A stretch of 64,000 bases of DNA from Vibrio ostreicida (GTDB lineage Bacteria > Pseudomonadota > Gammaproteobacteria > Enterobacterales > Vibrionaceae), in assembly GCF_013074385.2 (NCBI RefSeq), contig NZ_JABEYA020000017.1:62001-126000 (forward strand). Reading direction: 5' to 3'. A model generated the notes under the pieces. It saw only the letters and a program-made list of their open reading frames with translations. It was not told the DNA's origin and searched no databases. Made by a program: the position numbers and the translations under genes. Of this stretch, positions 52,397-60,788 are shown piece by piece (the stretch's first letter is position 1; the number at the start of each line of letters is the position of its first letter).

Positions 52397-55300
52397 ATTC
52401 ATGACGGGAGTTGAAAATGGACAACTCAAACTCGAGGATGGCCATTCTGGAAACCCAGTTATTGTCCAAGCAAACTTCAGTTTTGCTGACAAAGTGATGC
52501 AGTGGCTTACTCAGATCCCCTTACTCAGTGACATGAAGTCCGTTCAGGCGTTTGTTGAAAAGGAAACTCAAGGGAATCTGCGCACTTTGGGCGTGTTCTT
52601 GAACGCTCTTGCGCATGAGTATGGTGACAAGTTTGCAGATAATGTCGCGTCGGGGTTAGATATGAGTGGTCAAACGCCATTGACGGCGCGTCAAATCAGA
52701 GACATTACCCAGCAAGCGCCACACTCTGAAGTGACCACACAAGACGTGATCTCGCAGGATGAACAAGTCCTTGAGGTGCCAGAGCGCACGACTCACTTGG
52801 TCTCTCAGGTGATGCCAGACATTAAGCCTGCTCAACGGTCTCAGTTGGAAAAGGCCTCACAAGTCCTTAGTGGATGTCAGTCTCCAATGGATTTGCCTAC
52901 CCCGACCTCGCTTTCAATGTTTAACTTTTTTTCCTATGAATCGGTGGAAATGAGTGAGGTGCAAAATCAGGTAAAAAACTATAACCAGATAGTGAAAGAC
53001 TCGTCGATCATGGCGACAGCCAATCTGTTAGCGCAAGCGAGCAATAATCACCTTTCGCCAGAGAAAGTAGGAGAAGCAATCGCATCGTTGTCGGACGATA
53101 TTGCCGCGGTGAAGTCGGGTATTGAGAGTATTGAACAAGCCTCACAAGCGGTACCTGAAGCGGAGCAAGAAAATCTTGCAGCACTGAAACGTGCCATGCG
53201 GTCAGAATTATCTCGGCTGGAAAAAATTGAAACTATGACTAACCAATTTTCCGATGCTTGGGACGTTGAATCTCAGAGCTACAAAGATGTACATGACTTT
53301 TACTTGTCGTGTTCAGAGACATTGCAAGCTTCACTGACGCCAGAGTTGACTCTACTGTGCTACGAAATGATCGACAATTCGCCGAATCATAATAGAGAGA
53401 CCTTGGTAAATCGATTGGCGGATAAGTTGGTCGAATATGCTTCTGATATGGCCTCAGTGAACTTACGGACGTTGGCCGATGCGCTTTCAGAAAAAGTGCC
53501 ACAATTAGCCAATGATGTTAAGACGCCTTTTTTACAGCCGGAACATAAAGCACAGCTGGGCGCAATCAATCTTATCAATCAAGCCTTATCGCAAAGTAAA
53601 GAGCGTTTGAAACTGGAGCAACAAGGTGTCGAAGCCAGACTGGAAATACCACAGAAGCTGCAGGCATTAAGACACAGTGCCGCTATTTTTACGGAGCAAA
53701 CTCAAGCGTATTTCCGTCAAGAAACCGATTTGGATATGCATTTTGATGCCACCTTGCTTGCCTTGACAGGCCAATCTTTTGTTGCAAAAGGCGATGAATT
53801 GGTTGCGGACTTTGAGGTTGAGTTGCGCGAGTTAGCGTTGGAAGACAGTATACTGGAGCAACTTGAGGACCTAGATCTGGATGAAACAAGTCGTATGCTT
53901 GCAGAGGATGTCCTCCAAACTCAACACAAAATGAACTGGCTTGATCAAGAAAATAGCTATACCAAAGAGGTCAATAATGGTGTTGATGTCAACTTAAGAC
54001 GCGATGTGGAAACACGCCAACTCGCTGATAATATTAGCCAAAATTCCCAGAGATACGGCAGCTATTTGGGAGCAAAAATTTCCGCAACACAGGACTATAT
54101 TGTTGCTCTGGATGCATTGTCCAAAGCCAATATCAGTGAAGGCGTGACCAGTCAGGTGAATGTGGTGAAGGGGGAGGCTCAGGGCCAGTTAGATCGGTTA
54201 AGCGAGCTTGAATCGAAACGCCTTGTTTGGCAGCAAGCTGAAGACACCAAAGTGTTACTGAATAATAAACTTGCTCGTTTAGATACCATGATTGGGCAAA
54301 CGATCGATTCCGATACCAAAAGGCTTAACCTAAGAGGTTTTTTATCTTACTTGAAGCCGATTAAGGCAAATAATGACAAGGTCTGTGTCCTTGCCGTTCG
54401 TCAGAGCGAGCTTGAGGCTCAGTTGCCACGTTTAGAAAAAGCGCTGAATGATCGCTTTGGATCAACGTGGGAGCAAGCGCTTAATGAGAATCAAGACAAT
54501 GCTCTCGTCAAAGATTATCAAGGCTTAACGACGGTTATCGATCAGGTCAAAAGTCAGATAAAAACGTTGGACAAGGATTATGAACGGTCAATGCTCCAAT
54601 TGACACAATTTGATCGCCAAGTGATGAAAGACGGAGGCTATCCAGACGTCAGTGGAAACTCGATGGAAGCTTGGTCAGCGTGGATGAAGCAGAACGTTGC
54701 AGGCAGTTGGTCAGAAGATCATCGTCCCGACATTAGTTCGCTCATTCTGGAACGTCAAATGGCAAAAAACGGCATCAGTGGTTATGCTGAAGCCTATCAA
54801 GCCTTGTATCAAACGCTGTCTTCACATAGCGAAGGCCTCGACTCTGGGGACTCTGCTGGGGTCATGAAAGCGTTGGGCGACTTGCATAACTGGGCTATGG
54901 CACATCCTATTGAGTCACAAGCCTTAGCTGGCAACCTTACTCATGCCTATCAGATTGTGGCAGGCAATAGTGGTTGGTTTGGCGCAGACTTAGCGACAGT
55001 AGCCAAAACAGTTTGGAAGACCAGCACGGTTGAGAACCAGGTCAAAGACATCCTTCAAGGCAGAAGAGAGTTTTTGCCGACCGAGAAATCAATGACAATG
55101 AGCGCCGAAATGATCGCGTTGCTGCACCTTGCACAGTGTGCTCCATACGTTGCTGGTGCCGTTAAGGGCGCTGCAGGAGGGGGACTGGTTGCCAATGCAG
55201 CGGGTACGTTGGCTGGAGCGGTAGTTCCGGGGGGGGGTATACTAGCAGGCGCTATGGCTCGGATGGTTGGGGGGTTATTGCAAACGGCTTCAGAGCGTCA

Positions 55301-56114
55301 GATCTCTAATGTGGTGAGTCGTCATCGTACCACTGAAGTGATGGTCAATGCATTGATGACAGGCATACAAGCTCAGGGGAGTTTCAATGAACGAGCAAAA
55401 GCGGTCGCAAGTTACGCGATGAAACGTGAGGCACTTCAGGATGTCGGTACACTCGCTCGTGATTGTTACGAAACCAACAAAGCGACGGCGATCAGCCGCC
55501 TATTCCAAGATGCGAAGAACACGTGGGATGAAATGAACTGGAAGGCGAGAACCTTTACAGTGGCGACGGTCGCTGTGACCACGGTCGGGGCTGCTGCTTT
55601 GGCCGCGTTAACCGCGTTGGCGATTGTTGGAACAGGTGGACTAGCCCTTGTGGCGGTTGCTGTTGTTGGCGCGGCTGCGGCACCTGTGGGTGCGTATGCA
55701 GGCAAAACTCTGCTCAATGTGATTGCGGCGAGTAATTTCCTTGGTATGCAAGACGCGCGTCAGGCAGCTAAAGATAAAATGACCCAACAACGCATTGATC
55801 AAGCGCTTGAACGTTTGGGTGAAAAACCAAAGGATGGAAAGTTGCTGGGTGATATGTTGGGCGACTCAATTGACCGTTTTCGTTCCATCAAGGTGAGTCA
55901 GTTACCGGACGAAGAACAAAGCAATGCGTTCGTGCGTGAGGTAACAAAAATCGCAAGCCAATTGCATCAATCTGTGACAGTTCAGAACCAACAAAGTCGC
56001 AGTGAACTGATAGCGGCTGCAAAAGAGAAAGTTCCGATGTCGCTTCAAGTGGACAACGAACAGTGGGAAGAATGCCTTGCCAAAGTGGATCTTGGCATTG
56101 AGGCTTATGCTTAA
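52377..56114 (+). CDS. Very large candidate T3SS substrate, 1245 residues
   Basis: No homologue is recognised with confidence. The 1245 residues are almost wholly helical: an N-terminal region (1-110) consistent with a secretion/chaperone-binding part, long heptad-rich helices through about 200-860 (many Leu, Glu, Gln, Lys), then two hydrophobic, Gly- and Ala-rich stretches at about 912-965 (APYVAGAVKGAAGGGLVANA) and 1059-1115 (TVATVAVTTVGAAALAALTA). The layout of coiled coil plus two hydrophobic regions resembles translocators or membrane-acting effectors; large proteins of the EseJ type in Edwardsiella are a precedent only in size. GGAGG lies before the ATG and the chaperone gene overlaps its start. 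A run of nine G is within the gene at 55229-55237. Confidence 0.7.
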   Translation: MPIALNEFMTGVENGQLKLEDGHSGNPVIVQANFSFADKVMQWLTQIPLLSDMKSVQAFVEKETQGNLRTLGVFLNALAHEYGDKFADNVASGLDMSGQTPLTARQIRDITQQAPHSEVTTQDVISQDEQVLEVPERTTHLVSQVMPDIKPAQRSQLEKASQVLSGCQSPMDLPTPTSLSMFNFFSYESVEMSEVQNQVKNYNQIVKDSSIMATANLLAQASNNHLSPEKVGEAIASLSDDIAAVKSGIESIEQASQAVPEAEQENLAALKRAMRSELSRLEKIETMTNQFSDAWDVESQSYKDVHDFYLSCSETLQASLTPELTLLCYEMIDNSPNHNRETLVNRLADKLVEYASDMASVNLRTLADALSEKVPQLANDVKTPFLQPEHKAQLGAINLINQALSQSKERLKLEQQGVEARLEIPQKLQALRHSAAIFTEQTQAYFRQETDLDMHFDATLLALTGQSFVAKGDELVADFEVELRELALEDSILEQLEDLDLDETSRMLAEDVLQTQHKMNWLDQENSYTKEVNNGVDVNLRRDVETRQLADNISQNSQRYGSYLGAKISATQDYIVALDALSKANISEGVTSQVNVVKGEAQGQLDRLSELESKRLVWQQAEDTKVLLNNKLARLDTMIGQTIDSDTKRLNLRGFLSYLKPIKANNDKVCVLAVRQSELEAQLPRLEKALNDRFGSTWEQALNENQDNALVKDYQGLTTVIDQVKSQIKTLDKDYERSMLQLTQFDRQVMKDGGYPDVSGNSMEAWSAWMKQNVAGSWSEDHRPDISSLILERQMAKNGISGYAEAYQALYQTLSSHSEGLDSGDSAGVMKALGDLHNWAMAHPIESQALAGNLTHAYQIVAGNSGWFGADLATVAKTVWKTSTVENQVKDILQGRREFLPTEKSMTMSAEMIALLHLAQCAPYVAGAVKGAAGGGLVANAAGTLAGAVVPGGGILAGAMARMVGGLLQTASERQISNVVSRHRTTEVMVNALMTGIQAQGSFNERAKAVASYAMKREALQDVGTLARDCYETNKATAISRLFQDAKNTWDEMNWKARTFTVATVAVTTVGAAALAALTALAIVGTGGLALVAVAVVGAAAAPVGAYAGKTLLNVIAASNFLGMQDARQAAKDKMTQQRIDQALERLGEKPKDGKLLGDMLGDSIDRFRSIKVSQLPDEEQSNAFVREVTKIASQLHQSVTVQNQQSRSELIAAAKEKVPMSLQVDNEQWEECLAKVDLGIEAYA
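55229..55237 (+). repeat. Nine-G homopolymer inside the large substrate gene
   Basis: Coding for Pro-Gly-Gly-Gly in a Gly-rich hydrophobic segment. Homopolymers of this length are prone to slippage. Confidence 0.85.
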
Positions 56115-56143
56115 GCGCATTTCGCCTGTTATCAACAAACTCC

Positions 56144-56167
56144 AACCCGGCTTAGGCCGGGTTTTTT
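56144..56167 (+). terminator. Terminator after the large substrate gene
   Basis: AACCCGGC and GCCGGGTT arms with a 4-nt loop, followed by TTTT. It ends 1 nt before the fourth palindrome, so the sctF operon and the ssaM operon are separated by 1 nt. Confidence 0.9.
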
Positions 56168-56185
56168 ATCAGGTGTAGACCTGAT
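56168..56185 (+). promoter_or_regulatory. SsrB-type 7-4-7 palindrome, copy 4 (ssaM-sctV promoter)
   Basis: ATCAGGT-GTAG-ACCTGAT, a perfect 7-4-7 palindrome and followed by AC. It lies 56 nt before the ssaM start. A weak -10-like hexamer CAAGAT begins 23 nt downstream. Confidence 0.75.
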
Positions 56186-56241
56186 ACTCAAATCGTCCCT
56201 AACACGCCAAGATAGCCATGTGATTAAATTCTGGAGTGGCT

Positions 56242-56598
56242 ATGGATCTTCAATTAAAGAGAAACATCGAACAGCTGATTAGTTTGCTTAGACTGCCAGC
56301 TTGCCAAGTCGACGATGTCATCGAGATCCATCAGAACACGTTTGGTTTGAGACTGGAAGTATGTGATCGACGGTTGATGATGTCTTCTTGGTTAATTGGC
56401 CGTCAGGGACATCACCTCGAAAAAGCTCTAAAACGCAATCAGCCAGAGCGATTTGGTGGTTTACCGCAGCGATTATTTCCAATTCGAGAGCATCTGTTTA
56501 TCAGCGCCCTCTGCCCTCCAGAATACGACGCCCATCAGTGGTTTCACTTGTGCCAAAAACAACGCCAGTTTCTGGCTCAGATAAACGAAGGGGAATAG
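56242..56598 (+). CDS. ssaM: SsaM-like T3SS switch protein
   Basis: A 118-residue protein; SsaM has 122. GGLPQRLFPIREHLFIS and the last helix QWFHLCQKQRQFLAQ line up with SsaM FQGIPQRLF and HHRQIKFLES. In Salmonella SsaM works with SpiC and SsaL to hold back effectors. First gene of the sctV operon. GGAG 5 nt before the ATG at 56242 favours it over a GTG two codons earlier. Confidence 0.85.
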   Translation: MDLQLKRNIEQLISLLRLPACQVDDVIEIHQNTFGLRLEVCDRRLMMSSWLIGRQGHHLEKALKRNQPERFGGLPQRLFPIREHLFISALCPPEYDAHQWFHLCQKQRQFLAQINEGE

Positions 56599-56599
56599 T

Positions 56600-58645
56600 A
56601 TGACATTTGCAACACGTTGGCTGGCGAAAGCGGCAGGCAGACAAGATATTATCCTCAGTGCAATGCTTATCATCGCCGTTTTCATGATGATCTTGCCTTT
56701 GCCAACGACCTTAGTGGATGTTCTGATTGCCGTAAACCTTGGCATGTCGATTGTTTTGTTAATGATCGCCATTTATATCCGGGACCCTCTCGAATTCTCA
56801 GCATTTCCTTCGATGCTACTGATTACGACCCTCTATCGATTGGCACTGACGATCAGTACCAGTCGTCTGATCTTATTGCAACATGATGCCGGTGATATTG
56901 TTTATACCTTCGGTGACTTTGTCGTCGGCGGTAACTTAGCGGTTGGTATCATTGTTTTTGCCATTATTACCATTGTTCAATTTATTGTTATTACCAAAGG
57001 GTCAGAGCGTGTCGCAGAAGTCAGTGCGCGTTTTTCTTTGGATGGTATGCCAGGTAAACAGATGAGTATCGATGGCGATATGCGTGCGGGAACCATTGAT
57101 GCTAAAGAAGCCAAGCGCCAACGGTCGATTGTGCAGAAAGAAAGTCAGCTCTACGGTGCCATGGATGGGGCGATGAAATTTGTTAAGGGAGATGCGATTG
57201 CAAGTGTGATTGTGATCCTGACTAACATTTTTGGTGGTGTCGCGGTGGGTGTTCTTCAACATAATATGTCGGCATCAGAAGCACTTAATACTTATGCCGT
57301 CTTATCGGTCGGTGATGGCTTGATTGCACAAATACCGTCACTCCTTATTTCTATCACTGCGGGCCTTATCGTGACTCGGGTTCCAGGAGAAACAAAGAAC
57401 AATCTGGCCAACGAGTTAGTACAGCAAATATCGCGTCAACCTTCGTCGCTGCAAATGGCGGCGGGTGTGATGTTTGTGTTTGCCATTATTCCCGGATTCC
57501 CATGGTTTGTGTTTGGCCCCTTGGGCGGCGCCATTCTCGCCTCATCACTCTATATTATGAAAAAAGACAAAAGCAAACAGGGACAAACGACTTTTGCGAG
57601 CGGAGAAGCTACGGAATCTGATGGGCAGAGAGAGATGACACCCGGTGCAGTTCCTCTCGTATTGGCAATCGGTGAAGATCTGGTGGAAAACAATCTAGAC
57701 AGCGCCTTGCAATCTCTCCGGTGGGAACTGTTTGAGAAGCTGGGTTTGCCATTGCCAGAAATACAGTTGCAGATCATGCGCAATGATCGACGCGATCAGA
57801 TCGAATTGCTGCTCTATCAGGAACCCATCGTGAAGCTGACCGTGACTCAGCAGAATGTATTAACCCTATCTCAGGTTGAGGGGCTTGCCAGTCAGCAAAA
57901 TAAAATTAGCTTTAACAAACAAACCCTACATTGGTATAAGCCTGAGCATCTGGATGTCATAAACCTGTCTGAGGTGGCGTGCTATCAGGGCAATGATATT
58001 GCCATTGCTCTGGTCAATATGGCCGCTCAGCACTTTGCAAAAGATTTTCTTGGTGTGCAAGAAACTCGCTATCTAATGGATTCCATGGAGATGCGTTATT
58101 CTGAACTGGTCAAAGAGCTACAACGTTTGTTGCCAGTAAGTCGTGTGACGGAGATCCTGCAGCGTCTTGTGGAAGAGAACATTTCAATTCGTGACTTGAG
58201 AACCATCTTTGAAACCTTAGTGGAATGGGCATCGAAAGAGAAAGATACCGTGATGCTTACTGAGTATGTTCGAGTCGCCTTGAGACGGCACATTAGACGT
58301 AAGTTTACCGTTGCTGAAGGTTGGATCCCGATGGTATTGATTGGTGACAGCATAGAGAACCAAGTGCGAGAATCCATCAGGCAATCAGCGGTGGGCACCT
58401 ACAGCGCGCTAGAGCCAGAAGAAGAGCAGAAGATCCTTGCCTTGGTTAAGGAAAAACTTCCCGATAATTTACCTTGTGTTCTGCTTACGTCATTGGATGT
58501 TAGACGTTATTTGAGGAAAATTATCGAGCCTACACTACCGATGACCCCCGTCTTGTCTTTCCAAGAGATCGGAGACGACGCGAGTATCAAAGTTATTGCG
58601 CAAGTCGATATTCTAGCCGAGGTGCCTAATGCAATTGCCGGATAA
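56600..58645 (+). CDS. sctV: T3SS export gate protein SctV
   Basis: A 681-residue protein, length as SsaV. About eight membrane segments lie in the first 320 residues, with the FHIPEP-type segment SRLILLQHDAGDIVYTFGDFVVGG and RVAEVSARFSLDGMPGKQM in between. The cytoplasmic C-terminal part (about 350-681) forms the nonameric ring and includes RLLPVSRVTEILQRLVEENISIRDL. The gene starts 1 nt after ssaM with GGGG in front. Confidence 0.95.
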   Translation: MTFATRWLAKAAGRQDIILSAMLIIAVFMMILPLPTTLVDVLIAVNLGMSIVLLMIAIYIRDPLEFSAFPSMLLITTLYRLALTISTSRLILLQHDAGDIVYTFGDFVVGGNLAVGIIVFAIITIVQFIVITKGSERVAEVSARFSLDGMPGKQMSIDGDMRAGTIDAKEAKRQRSIVQKESQLYGAMDGAMKFVKGDAIASVIVILTNIFGGVAVGVLQHNMSASEALNTYAVLSVGDGLIAQIPSLLISITAGLIVTRVPGETKNNLANELVQQISRQPSSLQMAAGVMFVFAIIPGFPWFVFGPLGGAILASSLYIMKKDKSKQGQTTFASGEATESDGQREMTPGAVPLVLAIGEDLVENNLDSALQSLRWELFEKLGLPLPEIQLQIMRNDRRDQIELLLYQEPIVKLTVTQQNVLTLSQVEGLASQQNKISFNKQTLHWYKPEHLDVINLSEVACYQGNDIAIALVNMAAQHFAKDFLGVQETRYLMDSMEMRYSELVKELQRLLPVSRVTEILQRLVEENISIRDLRTIFETLVEWASKEKDTVMLTEYVRVALRRHIRRKFTVAEGWIPMVLIGDSIENQVRESIRQSAVGTYSALEPEEEQKILALVKEKLPDNLPCVLLTSLDVRRYLRKIIEPTLPMTPVLSFQEIGDDASIKVIAQVDILAEVPNAIAG

Positions 58646-59954
58646 AGCTAACATGTTAAACACGCTAGAGCAGCACGTTTTTCCTGATCTTCCTTTTGTC
58701 CCAAGCTACCGTCAATTCGGTAAGATCTTGGAAGTCACTTCTACGCTGATACGTTCTACGTTGCCAGGAGCGAAACAGGGGGAGCTCTGCCGTATTGGTC
58801 AGACACTTCAAGCCGAAGTGGTGGCCATAAAAGGCAATGAGGCATGGTTGTCGCCCTTTCGTTCAACGACGGGGATCGGTACAGATATGCATGTAGAACC
58901 TCTTGGGCATGGTCATCGTGTCAAAGTCGGCGATGATTTACTGGGTCGCATCGTCGATGGCCTTGGTCAGCCTATGGAAGAGGAAGATTGGGTGGGTGAG
59001 TGGCGAGTGAATCATGGCGAAGCACCTAACCCTCTTAAACGAAAGTTAATCAGTAAAGTCATGCCAACGGGCGTAAGGGCGATTGATTCGACCTTAGCGC
59101 TGGGCGTTGGACAGCGAGTTGGCATATTTGCTGCCGCTGGTGGCGGTAAAAGTACGTTACTGGGTATGTTGGCGGGCAATTGTGAAGCCGATGTGATTGT
59201 TCTTGCCCTCGTGGGGGAACGGGGCAGAGAGGTTCGTGAATTCATCGAATATTGCCTGCCACCGTCAGCCAGAGAAAAAGCCGTACTTGTGGTCGCGACA
59301 TCGGATAAACCGCCTTTGGAAAGAATGAAAGCAGCGGTGACCGCGACGACGATTGCCGAGTACTTTCGTGACCAAGGCAAAAATGTCTTGCTGATGGTCG
59401 ACTCGTTGACTCGATTTGCTCGAGCGGGGAGAGAAATCGGCCTAGCGGCGGGAGAGCCTGCTGTGGCTAGCGGATTTCCTCCTAGTGTATTTGTACAGTT
59501 AGCCTCTCTGCTTGAACGAGCGGGACCCGCATCAACGGGCAGTATCACTGGCATCTACACGGTCTTGGTTGAAGGCGACAACATCAATGAACCCGTGGCG
59601 GACGAAGTACGTTCTATTCTTGATGGGCATATCGTCTTATCACGGAAATTAGCCGGATCGGGCCATTACCCTGCGATCGACATTAATGCCAGTGTCAGCC
59701 GTGTTATGGATCAAATCGTTACAGGACAACATAAAAACGATGCCAAACACCTGCGCCATCTGATTGCTTTATATCAAGAAGTTCAGTTATTGATCCGAGT
59801 GGGAGAGTATCAGGTGGGGCAAGATCTTAAAACAGACGAAGCCGTACAGAAATTTAATGCCATAGAGGCGTTTCTTTGCCAAGACGCCAATGAACCGACG
59901 TCCGTGCAAGAAACGTTACAACGTTTGCACGATATATGTGGTGAGGCGGTCTAA
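58629..59954 (+). CDS. sctN: T3SS ATPase SctN
   Basis: A 441-residue hexameric ATPase of the SsaN/YscN/FliI family. Walker A is AAAGGGKSTL at about 168-177, the Walker B strand LLMVDSLTRFA, and GERGREVREFIE follows. It unfolds substrates and releases chaperones. The start overlaps the end of sctV by 17 nt and has GAGG before it. sctO begins at its stop with TAATG overlap. Confidence 0.95.
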   Translation: MQLPDKANMLNTLEQHVFPDLPFVPSYRQFGKILEVTSTLIRSTLPGAKQGELCRIGQTLQAEVVAIKGNEAWLSPFRSTTGIGTDMHVEPLGHGHRVKVGDDLLGRIVDGLGQPMEEEDWVGEWRVNHGEAPNPLKRKLISKVMPTGVRAIDSTLALGVGQRVGIFAAAGGGKSTLLGMLAGNCEADVIVLALVGERGREVREFIEYCLPPSAREKAVLVVATSDKPPLERMKAAVTATTIAEYFRDQGKNVLLMVDSLTRFARAGREIGLAAGEPAVASGFPPSVFVQLASLLERAGPASTGSITGIYTVLVEGDNINEPVADEVRSILDGHIVLSRKLAGSGHYPAIDINASVSRVMDQIVTGQHKNDAKHLRHLIALYQEVQLLIRVGEYQVGQDLKTDEAVQKFNAIEAFLCQDANEPTSVQETLQRLHDICGEAV

Positions 59955-60349
59955 TGGCGACACTCAGCGATGACGAGACTAAAATTTTAAAGCAATTATT
60001 ACAACTGAGAAAACGAAGAGAAGAACGGGTTCAGGCGCAGTGGAATCTAGCTAACGAACAGCAGAACCAATGCCGGTTAGAGCAACAGAGCGCTTACCAG
60101 CAATGGATAAAGTGTCGGGAAGTACTCGCGCAAATCAGCCAACCACAACAAGCGTTAGATCGGGATGAGTTAAACTCTCTGCTGAGCGAACGTCGAAGCG
60201 ACTACGTGGATGAACGAGAGAAAGCCAACTTGGTCGAACAGTGGCAACAGAGAATTGAACAGTTAGAACAACAAAAATCCACCTTGTTGTCTCAAAAGAC
60301 TCAATTAGTACGCGGCCAAGAAAAACTGAAAGAGGCACTGAATGGATAA
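59954..60349 (+). CDS. sctO: T3SS ATPase stalk protein SctO
   Basis: A 131-residue protein that is nearly all coiled coil, rich in Gln, Glu, Arg and Lys, in the typical place after sctN. It matches SsaO/YscO/FliJ in size and in heptads. Overlap with sctP of 8 nt. Confidence 0.88.
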   Translation: MATLSDDETKILKQLLQLRKRREERVQAQWNLANEQQNQCRLEQQSAYQQWIKCREVLAQISQPQQALDRDELNSLLSERRSDYVDEREKANLVEQWQQRIEQLEQQKSTLLSQKTQLVRGQEKLKEALNG

Positions 60350-60788
60350 TCGTATTGAACAGACTTCAAGTCGAAGTTGGAAGATTGAAGGGGTGACGGG
60401 CCGGCAAGATGCGGACCCTGAACTCAAACACAAGTTTTTTGCGCTATTCGGTATGCCACAGACGACGGATAACGACTACGACACACCAAACAAACCGTCT
60501 AAAGTACCAGAGCATGTGGTCAACGCGATGAGTGAAAGCCATCGTGCGGTCAAATGGGACAATGCTGAAGTGATCAAAAGTAAGGATGCTCTGAGCTTTA
60601 AGTTACTCAATGGACCGATGACGGGCTTGGAAATTAATGCACAATGGATCAGTGGTGGTGTTCAGATTGACCTGAAACCCAAGAATAGAAGACAGCATGA
60701 AGCGTTGTTAAGAATCATGCCTAAAATAGATAAAGCACTCGCCAGTTCACCCATAAATTTCATTATTGAGGTCAAAAAACATGCTTGA
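60342..60788 (+). CDS. sctP: T3SS needle-length/substrate-switch protein SctP
   Basis: A 148-residue protein in the place of ssaP (124), much shorter than YscP. Low overall similarity is usual for SctP. The C-terminal half, with PMTGLEINAQWISGGVQIDLKP (shown in two pieces), has the FliK/SctP-like beta-rich switch domain. N-terminal part is polar and probably unfolded. Overlaps sctO and sctQ. Confidence 0.75.
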   Translation: MDNRIEQTSSRSWKIEGVTGRQDADPELKHKFFALFGMPQTTDNDYDTPNKPSKVPEHVVNAMSESHRAVKWDNAEVIKSKDALSFKLLNGPMTGLEINAQWISGGVQIDLKPKNRRQHEALLRIMPKIDKALASSPINFIIEVKKHA

